NCBI RefSeq assembly: GCF_009727055.1
Contig: NC_052359.1
Location: 13,398,651-13,462,650 of the forward strand
Direction: 5' to 3'
DNA: 64,000 bases
From: Benincasa hispida
Taxonomy: Eukaryota > Streptophyta > Magnoliopsida > Cucurbitales > Cucurbitaceae
The translations under genes and the position numbers were made by a program. Shown here piece after piece: positions 21,403 through 32,150 of the stretch (positions are counted from its first letter, which is position 1; each line of letters opens with the position of its first letter). The notes beneath the pieces were generated by a model. It was not told the DNA's origin. It saw only the letters and a list, made by a program, of their open reading frames with translations, and searched no databases.

Positions 21403-22556
21403 CTATCCATTTAGGATAAAGGTGAGAAGGCCATTAATCAGCAGAGTTGAGTATAAGAAAGCATCCCACCAATGATGTAAGGGAAGATGTGCTTGGGCTA
21501 GTAAGGTTAGCCCTGTCTCCATTATGTGTCTGTGATTCCTCTCAGCCCTTCCATTTTGTGCTGACGTATATGGACAGGTAACCTGGAGCAATGGCAAGCT
21601 GATGACAGACTTTGTGTATCTTAACAAATTCTCCACCATTATCTGACTGTAGGGACTTAATCAGTGTATTGAACTGAGTTTGTATCACGGTGAGAAAATG
21701 TTGAAAAGCTGCCAGTGTGTCACTTTTTAACCTCAAAGGATAGATCCATGTGTACCTATTATGATCATCAACAAAGATAGCAAAATATTTGTACCCATTT
21801 GTAGATAAGAGAGGAGTTGGACCCACAAATTAGTATGTATAAGTTCAAAGGTTGCAGATGCTCTTGAGTTAGAGTTAGGGAAGGCTAAAGAATGCGATTT
21901 GCCATAGCTACAAGAATCACAAAATTTGAGCTCTTCATTAGATAACATAAGGAGATTACGGCCTTTGATAATAAAATCTAGTGTTTTTTACGAAGGATGG
22001 CCAAGTCTTCTATGCCATGTAACCTTAGACACCCTATGCTTCGAAGATATGCTAAGAACAGACAGATCTTTATTCTTGTGCACTAGTTGCGATGGTACTC
22101 TGTTTCCTACTGACTTTGAGCTGACTTCTGCACCCTTTAACTGATATAGTCCATCTTTAAGCATTCCCTTCATTACTGTTTGTCCCGTACCCTTGTCCTT
22201 AACAAGACAGTAATCCGTGTGAAATTCAATAAACACGTTATTGCCGTTTGTTAGCTTAGATATACTGACCAAATTTTTTGCTATGGTAGGCACACATAAC
22301 ATATCATTCAGTTTCAAATTACAGATATCACTAGACAACATGCAGTTCCAACATGAGAAATTTCTAGAGTATTACCATTAGCTACAGTGACTGCTTCAGT
22401 ATCTGAGTATTCAGTCGGATTGCCAAGATTGTTGAAGTCTGAGGTAACATGATTGGAGGCACCACTGTCAGCATATCTCTTATACACATCTAGATGTGTA
22501 TAAGAGACAGCCAGTAGACTGATTGCTGCTATTGGTCTTGTTGTTTTGGTTGACAT
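21403..22556 (-). pseudogene. Copia protease, GAG-pre-integrase and integrase fragments
   Basis: 22556-22314 carries YADSGASNHVTSDFNNL, the aspartic protease DSGA motif. 22341-21988 carries LCVPTIAKNLVSISKL and ends WHRRLGHPS, the GAG-pre-integrase. 21948-21403 carries the CX2C half of the zinc finger (FCDSCSYGKSH), the first integrase Asp (FVDDHNRYTWIYPL), SLQSDNGGEF with the second Asp, and PYTSAQNGRAERNHRHIMET with the Glu. At least three frame breaks make it inactive. The protease frame runs through adapter-derived residues (SYTHLDVYKR), so its upstream join is artificial. Confidence 0.85.
22476..22510. other. Embedded Nextera mosaic-end junction (library artefact)
   Basis: TCTCTTATACACATCT followed directly by AGATGTGTATAAGAGACAG, i.e. 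two transposase mosaic ends head to head as in Nextera mate-pair junctions (first three bases replaced by ATA). This is not plant sequence; flanking bases on its two sides may not be adjacent in the genome. Confidence 0.97.
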
Positions 22557-22961
22557 GTCTAGTGTTTGTCATATTCACTAATACATTACTGACTTGGTTG
22601 AAGCCTACTGTCGTCTTTTGGTTTGACTGATGTTCCAATCTTCTTTCATACAGGAGAAGTTCTGATTACATATCAAGCCACGACATGTCTGCTCTCCTTT
22701 GGATCGTGGCCACGATGGCATTGTACTCTTCATCAAGTCCTAGTAGTACCTGTGAAACAAGAGCTCTTGGTGGCACAAGACTATCAGCTTGCTCGAGATT
22801 GTCAACATTCATTTTCATAGTTCGAAGGTACTCTTCCATTTTCAAATTACCTTTCCTGGTTGTTTAAAACACATGTCTCAGATAATCTTCTTCAGCCCTG
22901 GACTGAACACCAAAGAGTTGTTGAATGTTGGTCCACAGATCCCTTGCACATTCACATTCCA

Positions 22962-23381
22962 TCACTTGATGGCAACCTCTGGTGTCATGGAGTTATACAG
23001 CCAGCCGAGGAGAAGTTGATCTATAGCCATCCACACTTCGTATTGAGGATTTACCTCAAGTGTTGTCGACGAGCTGGAAGCACCACTGTTGGAGCTTCCT
23101 TCTGTGCTGCGCGGAGCAGCTCCTGCTCCAGTTGATCCAGTCGGTATGCTCTCACCGACTGCAGGTTGCAGAAACATTGAAGGACAAACCTTTTGTCCGG
23201 TCAGGTGTCCTTCGAGTCGGTAACTCTGAAGGATTGGAAGCACCAAGTTTTTCCATAGGAGGAAATTGCTACGATCAAGTTTAATGGAGGTTATCTGATT
23301 GAAGAGTTGGTTTAAGGGTGGGCCGCTGAAGTTGGCTGTGCCGAGGGTGGCTCCCAGGTTTCCTTGATTGACGTTGGTCAT
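22962..23381 (-). pseudogene. Copia Gag N-terminal part
   Basis: Starts at MTNVNQGNLG just inside the primer-binding site; continues with LDRSNFLLWKNLVLPILQSY, the usual start of plant copia Gag (UBN2 type), then a Ser/Thr/Gly-rich insert and VWMAIDQLLLGWLYNSMTPE. The frame then breaks; the rest of Gag and the zinc knuckle cannot be followed cleanly. Confidence 0.75.
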
Positions 23382-23386
23382 TATTA

Positions 23387-23398
23387 GCTCTGATACCA
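23387..23398 (-). other. Primer-binding site, initiator tRNA-Met type
   Basis: TGGTATCAGAGC on the - strand, complementary to the 3' end of plant initiator methionine tRNA, just inside the LTR. Confidence 0.85.
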
Positions 23399-23399
23399 A

Positions 23400-23951
23400 G
23401 TTAGAATGTGAGGCTGAAGGATATGGCTGACTCACGTGGCAAGTCGAAGTGCTTGTTGTCATTTGAAGAGGTATACAACTGGACAGTAAATGACAGTGCT
23501 AGAGAGGTAGACGATAACATCAACAAGTAGACGATAGTGTCAAGAGGCGGACAATAGCACTTAGACAAGGTAAATGATAGCATCAAAGATAGACGATAGC
23601 ATTTGGTGGAGGTAGACGATGACGTCTGAGGGAGGTAGACGATAGCTTCAAAAGATGGGCGATATCGTGTAGACGATAGCGTCAGGAGGTAGACAATAGA
23701 TGATATCGTGTAGACAATAGCGTCAGAAGGTAGACGATAGGTGATATCGTGTAGACGATTGCGTCAGGAGGTAGACGATAGTATCAGAAAAGGTAAACGA
23801 TAGTTTCAATCAGGCAGACGATAACTCAGACAGTACACGACAGTAGCAAGCCAACTTTTCCTTTATAATTTCTTATGTATTGAAATGTACATAGGTGATG
23901 TATTTATACAATATGGAATCCCTAATTTGGGAATACAAAAATAACTCAACA
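23400..23951 (-). repeat. 5' LTR of the copia element
   Basis: The - strand start TGTTGAGTTATTTTTGTATT and end ...CCTCACATTCTAAC bracket about 550 bases, immediately followed by the primer-binding site. Roughly 330 bases of its body are an array of AGACGATAG(CGTC) units. The TATA-like element lies about 45 bases from the LTR start, unusually early. Confidence 0.75.
23506..23835. repeat. Tandem AGACGATAGCGTC-like array in the copia LTR
   Basis: More than a dozen imperfect units built on GGTAGACGATAG with insertions (GTCAGGAG, ATATCGTGTAG). A longer unit of about 52 bases (GTAGACGATAGCGTCAGGAG...GATATCGT) recurs around 23665-23760. Confidence 0.85.
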
Positions 23952-24029
23952 AAACAAATGGTTAGATATTTTGTTGTAACCAACCTATTCCTTTGGTAAG
24001 CCCTATTCTTTTGGTAGAGAGGCAAGACT

Positions 24030-24870
24030 GTATTTTATGTGTTGGCATCCTTAACATCTTTAACAATACCTATGGCACTCAACAGCCAAATTGGAGAAGG
24101 TATACCCCTCTATGATACTACTATATACAAAAGCTATGTACTAAGGATTATTGAAAAAGGTACATTGGGGAACTTGAAGACTGATCTTTATTTGAGATTC
24201 ATGGCTAGAAGACTATGTACTACTGGGGTTTATTGAAAATAAACTGCATAAACTAAAGTTTATTGATACTAAACTAGGTACTGGTGTCTATTGACACTAA
24301 ACTACATAAACTGAAGTTTATTGACACTAAACTAGGTACTGGTGTCTATTGATTATATTCCTTTGAGGTTTATTCAAGAAGGTACAGTTAGTTTATTGAT
24401 AAGAAACTGCATAAATAGAGGTTTATAAATAATAAATTGCATAGCGATAAACTTTGTATCATAGGACTGTTCGAAACTTAATTTTGCTATATACTATCTT
24501 ATATAAGTCTTAGTATAACTCTACATAGACAAGAGGTGTTTTTTCTTGATTATATTCCTCTGGTGTTTATTGAATAATGTACACTTAGTTTGTTGATAAG
24601 AAACTGTATAAAGTGAGGTTTATTTATAATAAACTGCATAGCGAGAAACTTTTTATCATACTACTGTTTTGAACTTTATTTGTTATATACTATCTTATAT
24701 AAGTATTAAATAACTGTTATGATGCTCATTCGCTATATACTTGATAGTTGAAAAAGGTACATTGGGGAACTTGAAGACTGATCTTTATATGAGATTCATG
24801 ACTAGAAAACTATGTACTGGAGTTTATCGAAAATAAACTTCATAAAATGAAGTTTATTGATACTAAACTA
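24030..24870. repeat. Nested tandem duplications next to a MULE transposase relic
   Basis: Segment GAAAAAGGTACATTGGGGAA... at about 24150-24270 recurs at about 24748-24870, and between them TTGATTATATTCCTYTG... at 24352-24520 recurs at 24547-24710 (about 195 bases apart). Short units AAACTGCATAAACT...GTTTATTGA repeat throughout. The 65-codon frame at 24039-24236 is part of the repeat, not a supported gene. Confidence 0.75.
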
Positions 24871-26368
24871 TCCATTTGAGAAGGAATTCTCAACTTCTTT
24901 GGTCTACCAGTTGAACGCTTGACATTAGGAGGTAAGACGAAGATCGATCTTACTTCTTCAGGTATGTTCCAACCACAGGGATCACTTAATGAATGGATCA
25001 AGTCTTTGTATATTGAAGAAAGTTTCATGTTAAGATAGTTCGGTGAAACATAATTCTTAAGTGATAAGTGCTTCTTACTCAACACAGCATATGCATGAGG
25101 GCACAGAATCTGCAAAATATCCCACATCATACAACTACAACTACGAGAAGGCAGGTACACATCATGTTGAATGGTTCCATCTATCACTTGATATTGAATG
25201 TTGTTCACTGGAAAAACCTACTAAATTAATAAAAAAAAATATTATTATGTATATCAGACATATACTAGAGTATATACAAAAAATACTTACCTACATCAAT
25301 CTGCCTTTAGCAATTTGTTCTCTTAAATGGTTCTCCGTTGCTTTGGTAAACTCAGTGACTTGGTATTCTGCTTCATTCCTCCTATCATAGAATCATCGTT
25401 GCATAATCATCCTCAAAACATCAAGTATCAAAGTAGTCGGTAGATCCCTAGCATTCAAAAGGGCAGAATTTAGACTTTCAGACATATTCGTCGTCATTAT
25501 GTTACATCTCTACAAGGACAGAAGGCACAAGACCATTTTTCAAAACCAATACTTTGTACCTCATCTTGTATGCCTCGTGCACTCAACTTCAACAATCGCA
25601 TTAGAACTTCAAATTCAACAACATTGAAAGCTTTTGCACATAAAAAAATCTAGAATCTATGAGCTTCTCCTTATATCGAGGCTTTATATTCTGTAACAAA
25701 TGCAGGATACACATACAATGGAATATGTTAGGCAATATTAACTTAGCTGTTTTTACTATACTCTTGTGCCTATCAGAGATGATCACAACATCGTTCCGAT
25801 CCTCAATATTTTTTTTAAATGGATCATAAACCACTGCCATGAACAGTCATTCTCAGAATCACAACACAAAACGCCAAGGGAAATATCTGATCATTGGCAT
25901 CTGAGGCGCAAGCCGTTAAAAAGCTCTCACCATACTTGTTCTTCAAAGAAGTACCATCAACCGATACAGGATGACATTGCTTCCAACCCGAAACACAAGC
26001 AGATAAAGCCATGAAGAAAAATAAAAACCGTCCATGATCATCAAGTTTGTAGTCAATAATTGAACCTACAAATATATCACATATGTTGTGGTATATTAAA
26101 GAATGTATTATAAACAGTGGAATATATAAAAACAACATAAGTATGTTAAGAATATACCAGGGTTTCTCACAACCAATTGAAAAGCAAATGCTGGAATCAT
26201 CTGGAAAGATTCTTTAGGTGATCCTCAAATTTCATTAAAAACAGCTTCTCGAGCATGCCAAGTCTTTTGGTAAGTTATGTTCAATCCATCCTTAGGCGTG
26301 ATCGAATGACTACCATCAATGCTAATCTTCTTCTTGATGCACTCCTTAATAACAGAAAATGATGCTTG
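24840..26368 (-). pseudogene. MULE transposase relic with DDE core and SWIM finger
   Basis: On the - strand from about 26368: a MuDR-like segment (KKKISIDGSHSITPKDGL, TYQKTWHAREAVFNEI), the catalytic core with VDGTSLKNKYGESFLTACAS then DANDQIFPLAFCVV (first Asp), RNDVVIISDRHKSI (second Asp) and HCMCILHLLQNIKPRY, and finally the C-terminus with a SWIM finger CSCMMWDILQILCPHA and STGRPKKLRIPS tail (24840-25208). Introns or insertions and stops separate the blocks. Its 5' end is cut at 26369 by an LTR. Most complete MULE transposase in the window but inactive. Confidence 0.85.
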
Positions 26369-27790
26369 TGTTGGGGTTGATGCCCTAAAGTCTCGTGTCT
26401 TGTAGTTTGTAAACAGTTTGTATGAACACTTGTGATGTATAATATATGATATTTACTTCACTTCTTGACTTTGCACATTTGGATGTTTTATTTGCTTTAC
26501 CACAAACCAATAAACTTAAAATCCCTGGTTGTCTTTATGTAACTAAGCATGTATGTGGTGACATACAAGTGGATCATGTCTTAAGTGATAACCAAAATAG
26601 TCTGTAGTATATGGATATATGAGAGAAACCTTATCCTGGTAACGCTATGGATGCGGCTCGCTTTGTGGTATAGTTACAAGTGTTGTGACTTGTCACAGAT
26701 GGTCTGATCCTGATCATTCATGCGCGAAGGTGCGAGTGAGGGCGTCTTATACAAAGAGTTTGTATAATACCTGACCACGAAGTGTTAACGTCTCGTCATA
26801 TAACCCCGTTCATGACAGAGACTTCACTTTACTAGGATGACCATAGGTAACATGACCTCAATCCTGAGTGAGTGGGAATTCCTGCCATTGAGGGCGGTTC
26901 TTTGATTTGCTTGGGTGCGAGTGGCCAGAGCGTCGACTCAAACCTACCACTTTAGGGATTCGTCTGATTTGGGAGCTGGGAACTCAGTTATACAAGATGG
27001 AGTTCACTCCTTCCTCGAAGCAGAGGTGAGTAGATAGATTGATCCCTTAAGGGCTGATCCCGGGGCTTGAACGATGTGGTGCCACACACCTTCTTATGGC
27101 CCAAGAGATGTTCACACATAGTAGGACTATGTTGTATTGTTCATTAGAGGGATCGGTGGTACCTAAGGAGTAAGATGTAATTACAGGGGCAAAACGGTAA
27201 ATTGGCCCAGCTGTACTTATGAACATCTGTGAAGGGTCATCATACTGATGATTGGCTATATCCAATGGACGTAAAAATATATCTATGGTAAGAAGAGTTT
27301 AGTTGTCAGTCTTTAGTGGAATGTCTGGCAGTTAACGGATGATAGATATCATGGCTAAAGAGTTTAGTTAGTCATTCATGTACCGTTAGAGCTTCGAGTC
27401 ATAGGTCCATAAGGTCCTTTTGGTAGCTTAGATACAAGTTGAGAATAAATTTTTGGGTCAGTTTGAAATGTTCAAATTGACAAGAGGGGGTTCGATTATA
27501 TATAATTGAATTAGTTAATTATATATAATATAATTGAACTAGTTAATTATATATGATATAATTGAACTAGTTAATTATATATGATATAATTGACTTTATA
27601 TACGAGATACATTAATTTGGAGGAAATTGGATATAAATATGATTTATATCTAGTAGAGGAAAAATATTATGATTAATATATGATATTAATCCATAGGTTA
27701 TGAATATAATGTGATTATATTTATTATTTATTAATTGGACAGTTGTGGGATAATTGGTCGGTGTCTTTTCTATTTTTATAACTGATGAGT
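26369..27790 (+). mobile_element. Second copy of the copia-like LTR family, 3'-truncated
   Basis: Starts TGTTGGGGTTGATGCCC and follows the LTR at the window start over its 26830-27480 stretch, then diverges in A+T-rich DNA that includes a 28-bp tandem repeat. It stops near 27790, where sequence of another copia LTR begins. It interrupts the MULE transposase relic at 26369. The 72-codon - strand frame at 27047-27265 is incidental. Confidence 0.7.
27502..27595. repeat. 28-bp tandem repeat, about 3.4 units
   Basis: ATAATTGAACTAGTTAATTA + TATATGAT repeats at 27502, 27530 and 27558 with a partial fourth unit. The matching place in the other LTR copy (about 665-690) has no repeat, so it grew after the copies split. 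Confidence 0.85.
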
Positions 27791-28325
27791 AAGGCAGTCT
27801 CAGTCTCAATTCTTTCAATTCTATAAGTTGTATTCCTTAATGAATTATTGCATCGCTTCATAAATAACTAAATTGAAGAAAAGACATGACCATTCGAATG
27901 GCTACAAATTAGTCTATAAACATGTCATTTCTTCAATTTGTTTGATGAATGTTTTTCTAAGCATTTTTTCCTCATAAAACTTTTCTCCCATTTTTTATAA
28001 AATTGTGCATTGTGTAAGTTTGGTTTATTTCCAAAAAGTGTAGTTCTGTGGACAGGATATTGCATCCATAAGAAAGGTAATATGTTATATCCTGAGAGAC
28101 AATTACTCAAGAAACACAATGTGAAATCGTTGGGCTCAGATTCTTTTCAGCATATCAAGTTTTATATTTTCTGATCTTTTGTGATATTATTATTCATATA
28201 ACAATCTTAAGACAAATTTACTTTGCACGTTTTTCGTTTGTTGCCTCTTGTTTTATATTGATTCTACCTCTCACACTAAACTCTAGAGTTATTTCATTTT
28301 GATTCTGCTTTAGAATATATATATA

Positions 28326-28363
28326 CTGTCTCTTATACACATCTAGATGTGTATAAGAGACAG
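28326..28363. other. Embedded Nextera mate-pair junction adapter (complete, 38 bases)
   Basis: CTGTCTCTTATACACATCT directly followed by its reverse complement, set inside an AT dinucleotide tract on both sides. This is library adapter, not a natural hairpin. Confidence 0.98.
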
Positions 28364-28669
28364 ATATATATATATATATATTATTTCCAGTATGCAAATT
28401 AATTGTTTGTTGAATATATCATTTCTAATATCAATGAAAAGGAAATTTTGAAACCATTTATTTGTATACAATTTCTTAATTGGTGGCTGCTTAGATTTCC
28501 ATAATTCTATTTTTTTCCCTTTTAAATATTGCTTGGAGAACAATTGACAAAGAGGAAAAAAAAGAAACTCTTTTTATTCGTATTACTCAGTGTATTGTGT
28601 GTATGTTATAGTAAGGTCTATTTAAAGTGTTAATTATTTCCTTGGTTTGATTTATTTTGTTTTGAAGAT

Positions 28670-29320
28670 ATGACTTCAACAAATTTTAATTATGTTCCTG
28701 TTACTGGTGTTGCCCATGGGAAGAAGTTTGAAAATTTTGATGGCGTTGATTTCAAACATTGGCAACAAAAAATATTGTTCTATCTCACCATCTTAAATTT
28801 GACAAAATTTCTCAAAGATGATGCTCCCATTTTGTCTGAGGGAGAAACAGACAAAGAAAAGCAACTTGCAGTTGATGCATGGAAGCATGCAGAATATCTT
28901 TGTAAGCATTACATCTTGAATGGATTGGACAACACATTGTACAATGTGTACAGTAGTGTTGATTCGGCAAAAAATCTCTAGAATTCATTGGAGAAGAAAT
29001 ATAAAACTGAAGTTGTCAGTTCAAAGAAATTTATAGTTGACAAATTTCTTGATTACAAAATGGTTGATTCCAAAACAGTAATAAGTCGGGTTCAAGAAAT
29101 CCAAGTAATTCAGCATGATATACATGTTGAGAATATGACTTTGAGTGAATCGTTTCAGGTTGGGCAATAATTGAAAAATTGTCGCCCTCGTGGAAAGATT
29201 TCAAAAAGTATCTCAAACATAAATGCAAGGAGATAAATCTTGAAGAACTTGTGGTTCGTCTTGGAATTGAAGAGAACAATAAAATTGCAGAAAAAGGTTC
29301 TCTAGACAATTTTACAGCCT
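28670..29320 (+). pseudogene. Copia Gag remnant
   Basis: MTSTNFNYVPVTGVAHGKKF then ENFDGVDFKHWQQKILFYLT, the opening of plant copia Gag (DUF4219/UBN2 type), followed by AEYLCKHYILNGLDNTLYNV. A stop at 28979-28981 splits it from ...LEKKYKTEVVSSKKFIVDKF and LDYKMVDSKTVISRVQEIQ at 28988-29170, and a further frame change precedes KFEKYLKHK-like sequence to ~29320. No zinc knuckle or protease follows. Confidence 0.8.
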
Positions 29321-29644
29321 AAAATCGACTCTAATGACATTGTCTAGAGAAAAAGAAAATATGGTTGGAGATCTCAAGATATAGGTTCAACGGGCAAACC
29401 GACCTTTAGATAACTTAGTGAACTTGCATTGGATTATTTTTTCTTACCCATTCTAAGGATGATGAGACAGTGCAAATGGGGTTTTAGGGTAAGCATTGTG
29501 CTTTTAATGATTTATATAAGTAGTTGAATAATTATTTACAAAAAGAGTATATACGATGTTCTTTATAAGAATCACCTATGTGAGTGTGAAGGGGCCGCTT
29601 CTATGAGAATTTTAAGGCGAATTCCCTAAAACACTCATGAGACC

Positions 29645-29818
29645 AGGTGGTGTTCAAGGCCAAAATGAATACAATTATGAGAACTGAGAAATTGTGTGAC
29701 TCTAATTGTCTTAGTTTACTCTAGAACGATGACTAGGTGGTGTTCAAGGCCAAAATGAATACAATTATGAGAACTGAGAAATTGTGTGACTCCAATTGTC
29801 TTAGTTTACTCTAGAACG
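29645..29818 (+). repeat. 89-bp direct tandem duplication
   Basis: AGGTGGTGTTCAAGGCCAAA... starts at 29645 and again at 29734, nearly identical through CTAGAACG. It lies in the non-coding tail of the copia relic just before its 3' LTR. Few differences, so it is recent or an assembly duplication. Confidence 0.9.
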
Positions 29819-30203
29819 GCTGACAGTTCAAGACATCAAGTCCACTGATTAGCTAAGTTAACTCGATTGATGTTCACTAGGGAAAGTTCAAAGTGTTTAC
29901 TACTTATCTCAATGCAGTTTCTTCATTGGAAAATACCAAGCATTTTCTTTATCCTTTGATATTAAATTGTTAACTTACCATTTATGGGGGGATTGTTGGA
30001 ATAAATGGTATGTAACTCTTCATGTAGGGTTGCATCTTTCAATTACAAGTTGTATTCCTTCATGATAAATGGTTGCATCCTTTCATAAATAACCAAATTA
30101 AAGAAAGGACATGACTATTCGAATGACCACGAATTAGTATATAAATATGTCATTTCTTCAATTTGATTTCTTAACAATTTTCCATAGCATTTTCTTACTT
30201 TAA

Positions 30204-30487
30204 GGGGTTGTTTGGGGCCTAACATGAGATGGTATATCCCCACATCCTATATCGTCTTAGTATTTGGAGGCCCATTATCCCATCTCACCGATTTTAATTA
30301 TTTGTGAGCCAATTTTCGGAACGTTTTTTATCTCACCGACATTTTCCTTCCGTCAATCGTATATCATCTCAGTGCTTGAACATACTCGATCAGAACTCTC
30401 CATACATCAGAACTCCTCATACATCAGAACTCTCTAGACATCATAACTTCCCACATCCTATATCATCTCAACGCCCCAAACAGTCCC
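30204..30487. mobile_element. Tourist-like (PIF/Harbinger) MITE with TAA target duplication
   Basis: Ends GGGGTTGTTTGGGGCCTAAC and ...CAACGCCCCAAACAGTCCC are inverted repeats of about 25-30 bases; TAA flanks both sides (30201-30203, 30488-30490), the 3-bp duplication typical of PIF/Harbinger. Length 284 bases, no coding capacity. It interrupts the 3' LTR of the copia relic. Confidence 0.85.
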
Positions 30488-30599
30488 TAAAGTTCTCTCA
30501 ATTTTCAAAATTTGCTGAAAAAGTTCTTAGTTTCATGTGTTTTTGCGTTCATAACATAAAGTGAAGACATTTTGTAATATTGCTTGAAGATGATGTAAG

Positions 30600-32150
30600 C
30601 AAGAGGTCAAAAAAACATTTAAAAATGTGTGTGCGTATGGGGGAGGGAATTTTAGTCGTATCATCATAGTGTTGGGTTAGAGTTTCTGTTTCTAATATTC
30701 AAAAAGTTGGCTGAATTCAATCATGGTAAGAAACTTCTAGCTTTTCACATTTCATTCATTTAATCTTTTTATTGGTGCATTTAATTGTTTATCTCATATC
30801 ATATTCTCAATTAATTTTAGGTTACATTTTATTGTTTTTAATGTATTAATTTAAAAAATATACGTAATATGTCAATTGAGCTATATTCATGTTGACTATG
30901 AGAAGTTACACATGTATTATTTTCTTCATTGCACAAATTGATTTCTTTTGACAAATTAAGATGGAACAAAAGAAATCAAAGAACCGAATATACACTCAAT
31001 TTCTTTAAATAGATATGCTAACACGATAAATATTGATAGACAAACTCAATTATTCAACTTCATCAAAAGTGAAGTTGTAACATCATAATCCTTGGATCAA
31101 GAAACAGACTTACATGGTCACCTCTTGTAATTTTAAAATGCCACCCAAATTATTGCCCTTTTAAAATATCTATTAAGTAAAAAAAGAAAAAGAAAAAAGA
31201 AGGTGACAATTGATTTGGAAATTTGGAATTTGACTATAATGCCCTGCATCTTTGGATGCAATTGGCATTTATTTTGGAATGTTGGTTGAAATCTAATTTG
31301 TTAGTTAGATTAAGTATTTAAGTATTTGAATTTCTATGATTAGAGATTTCAAATTGTCTTAAGGGTTTGTTTTTGCCCTGAGGTTGGGTGGTGTAAAAGC
31401 TCACTAGTTGGAGTTGGAATTATAATAACTAATGTTTCTAACTATTATTATCTACAATTAACTATCACATTACTATTTTAAATTTATTTTTTGTTATAGT
31501 ATTTACTATTTCTCACTTATATTCTTTTTCTTTTATTACTTTTCTACCGACACTAAAATAGTTTACACCCAAATACAGATTAATATAACTCCAACACATT
31601 GGCTATTTAATATTTAGTCGACATAAGCTTGAAATACTCAAATTTTATAGTCATATATTTTGGAAAAAAAATCTAGTACTACGAAGTAATAATTCATTCT
31701 ATTCATTATTTAACAAGTCATTTAATGAGTTATTAATTATTTATTTTATAGATCCCACATAATTATTAAATGTTAATATTGTGGCAAAAAATGAATGAAA
31801 TAGAAGTAGTATGAAAAATTTTCCACACCGTAGTACTAAAAATTTCTCATATATTTTTCTGAATCAAATATATGGTTAAAAAGCTTTAGAAAAGTAATAG
31901 GGAATTTTTAAAAATAGAAAAATAAGGGAAATTATTTACCCAAAATAGCAAAATTTAATCTTCGATGTCTATCACTATCTACCTATGATAGAAACTAATA
32001 GAAGATTATCATTGATAAAAACGGATAGAAATCTATCATTGATACGTCTATCAGTGTCTATCAATATTTATTTTTTTGTTGTTTCTATAAATAGTTTGAC
32101 TTTTTTTTTATCTGTAAATTTTTTTGAATTAATAATTAAAAGAAAAAGGA
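30600..32150. other. Non-coding spacer with short palindromic repeats
   Basis: No supported gene. 31965-32070 holds repeated (A)TCTATCA(T)TGATA and GTCTATCAGTGTCTATCAA motifs, the same family as 8876-8948. A G+T/A+T-rich stretch 31390-31620 may be another small element but I could not define its ends. Confidence 0.5.

Larger units (their letters stand above)
20689..23951 (-). mobile_element. Ty1/copia retrotransposon lacking RT and RNase H
   Basis: On the - strand: 5' LTR 23951-23400 (TGTTGAG start, TATA-like TATAAATAC near 23905), primer-binding site 23398-23387, Gag from 23381, protease and GAG-pre-integrase 22556-21988, integrase core 21948-21403, then a linker that becomes a DRLP-rich repeat frame. 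Reverse transcriptase and RNase H, which should come next, are absent. The coding tail instead merges at about 20770-20689 into sequence matching the end of the LTR (CCATATCCTTCAACCTCACATTC), so the 3' part appears lost by recombination. A sequencing adapter is embedded at 22476-22510. No flanking target duplication found. Confidence 0.8.
27800..30600 (+). mobile_element. Degraded copia retrotransposon with LTR remnants
   Basis: 5' LTR remnant at about 27800-28150 (AAGTTGTATTCCTT..., GCATC.CTTCATAAATAAC, GACATGACCATTCGAATG) matches the 3' LTR at 29995-30200 and its continuation after a MITE (30491-30600). The 3' LTR begins TGTTGGAATAAATGGTATG right after a purine tract (TTTATGGGGGGAT). Gag remnants lie at 28670-29320. 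Protease to RNase H are missing, apart from no recognisable traces. A Nextera adapter at 28326-28363 means the 5' LTR/leader join is uncertain. Confidence 0.75.

Noticed and set aside
23506..23835. CRISPR-like regular repeats
   Set aside because: Units are short, irregular and degenerate with no unique equal-length spacers, and lie in a plant LTR; they are a minisatellite.
20681..23956. 5-bp target duplication of the copia element
   Set aside because: Flanks TACCA and AAACA do not match; the 3' end is recombined, so none is expected.
28326..28363. Perfect hairpin as terminator or small RNA precursor
   Set aside because: Sequence is identical to a library adapter junction.
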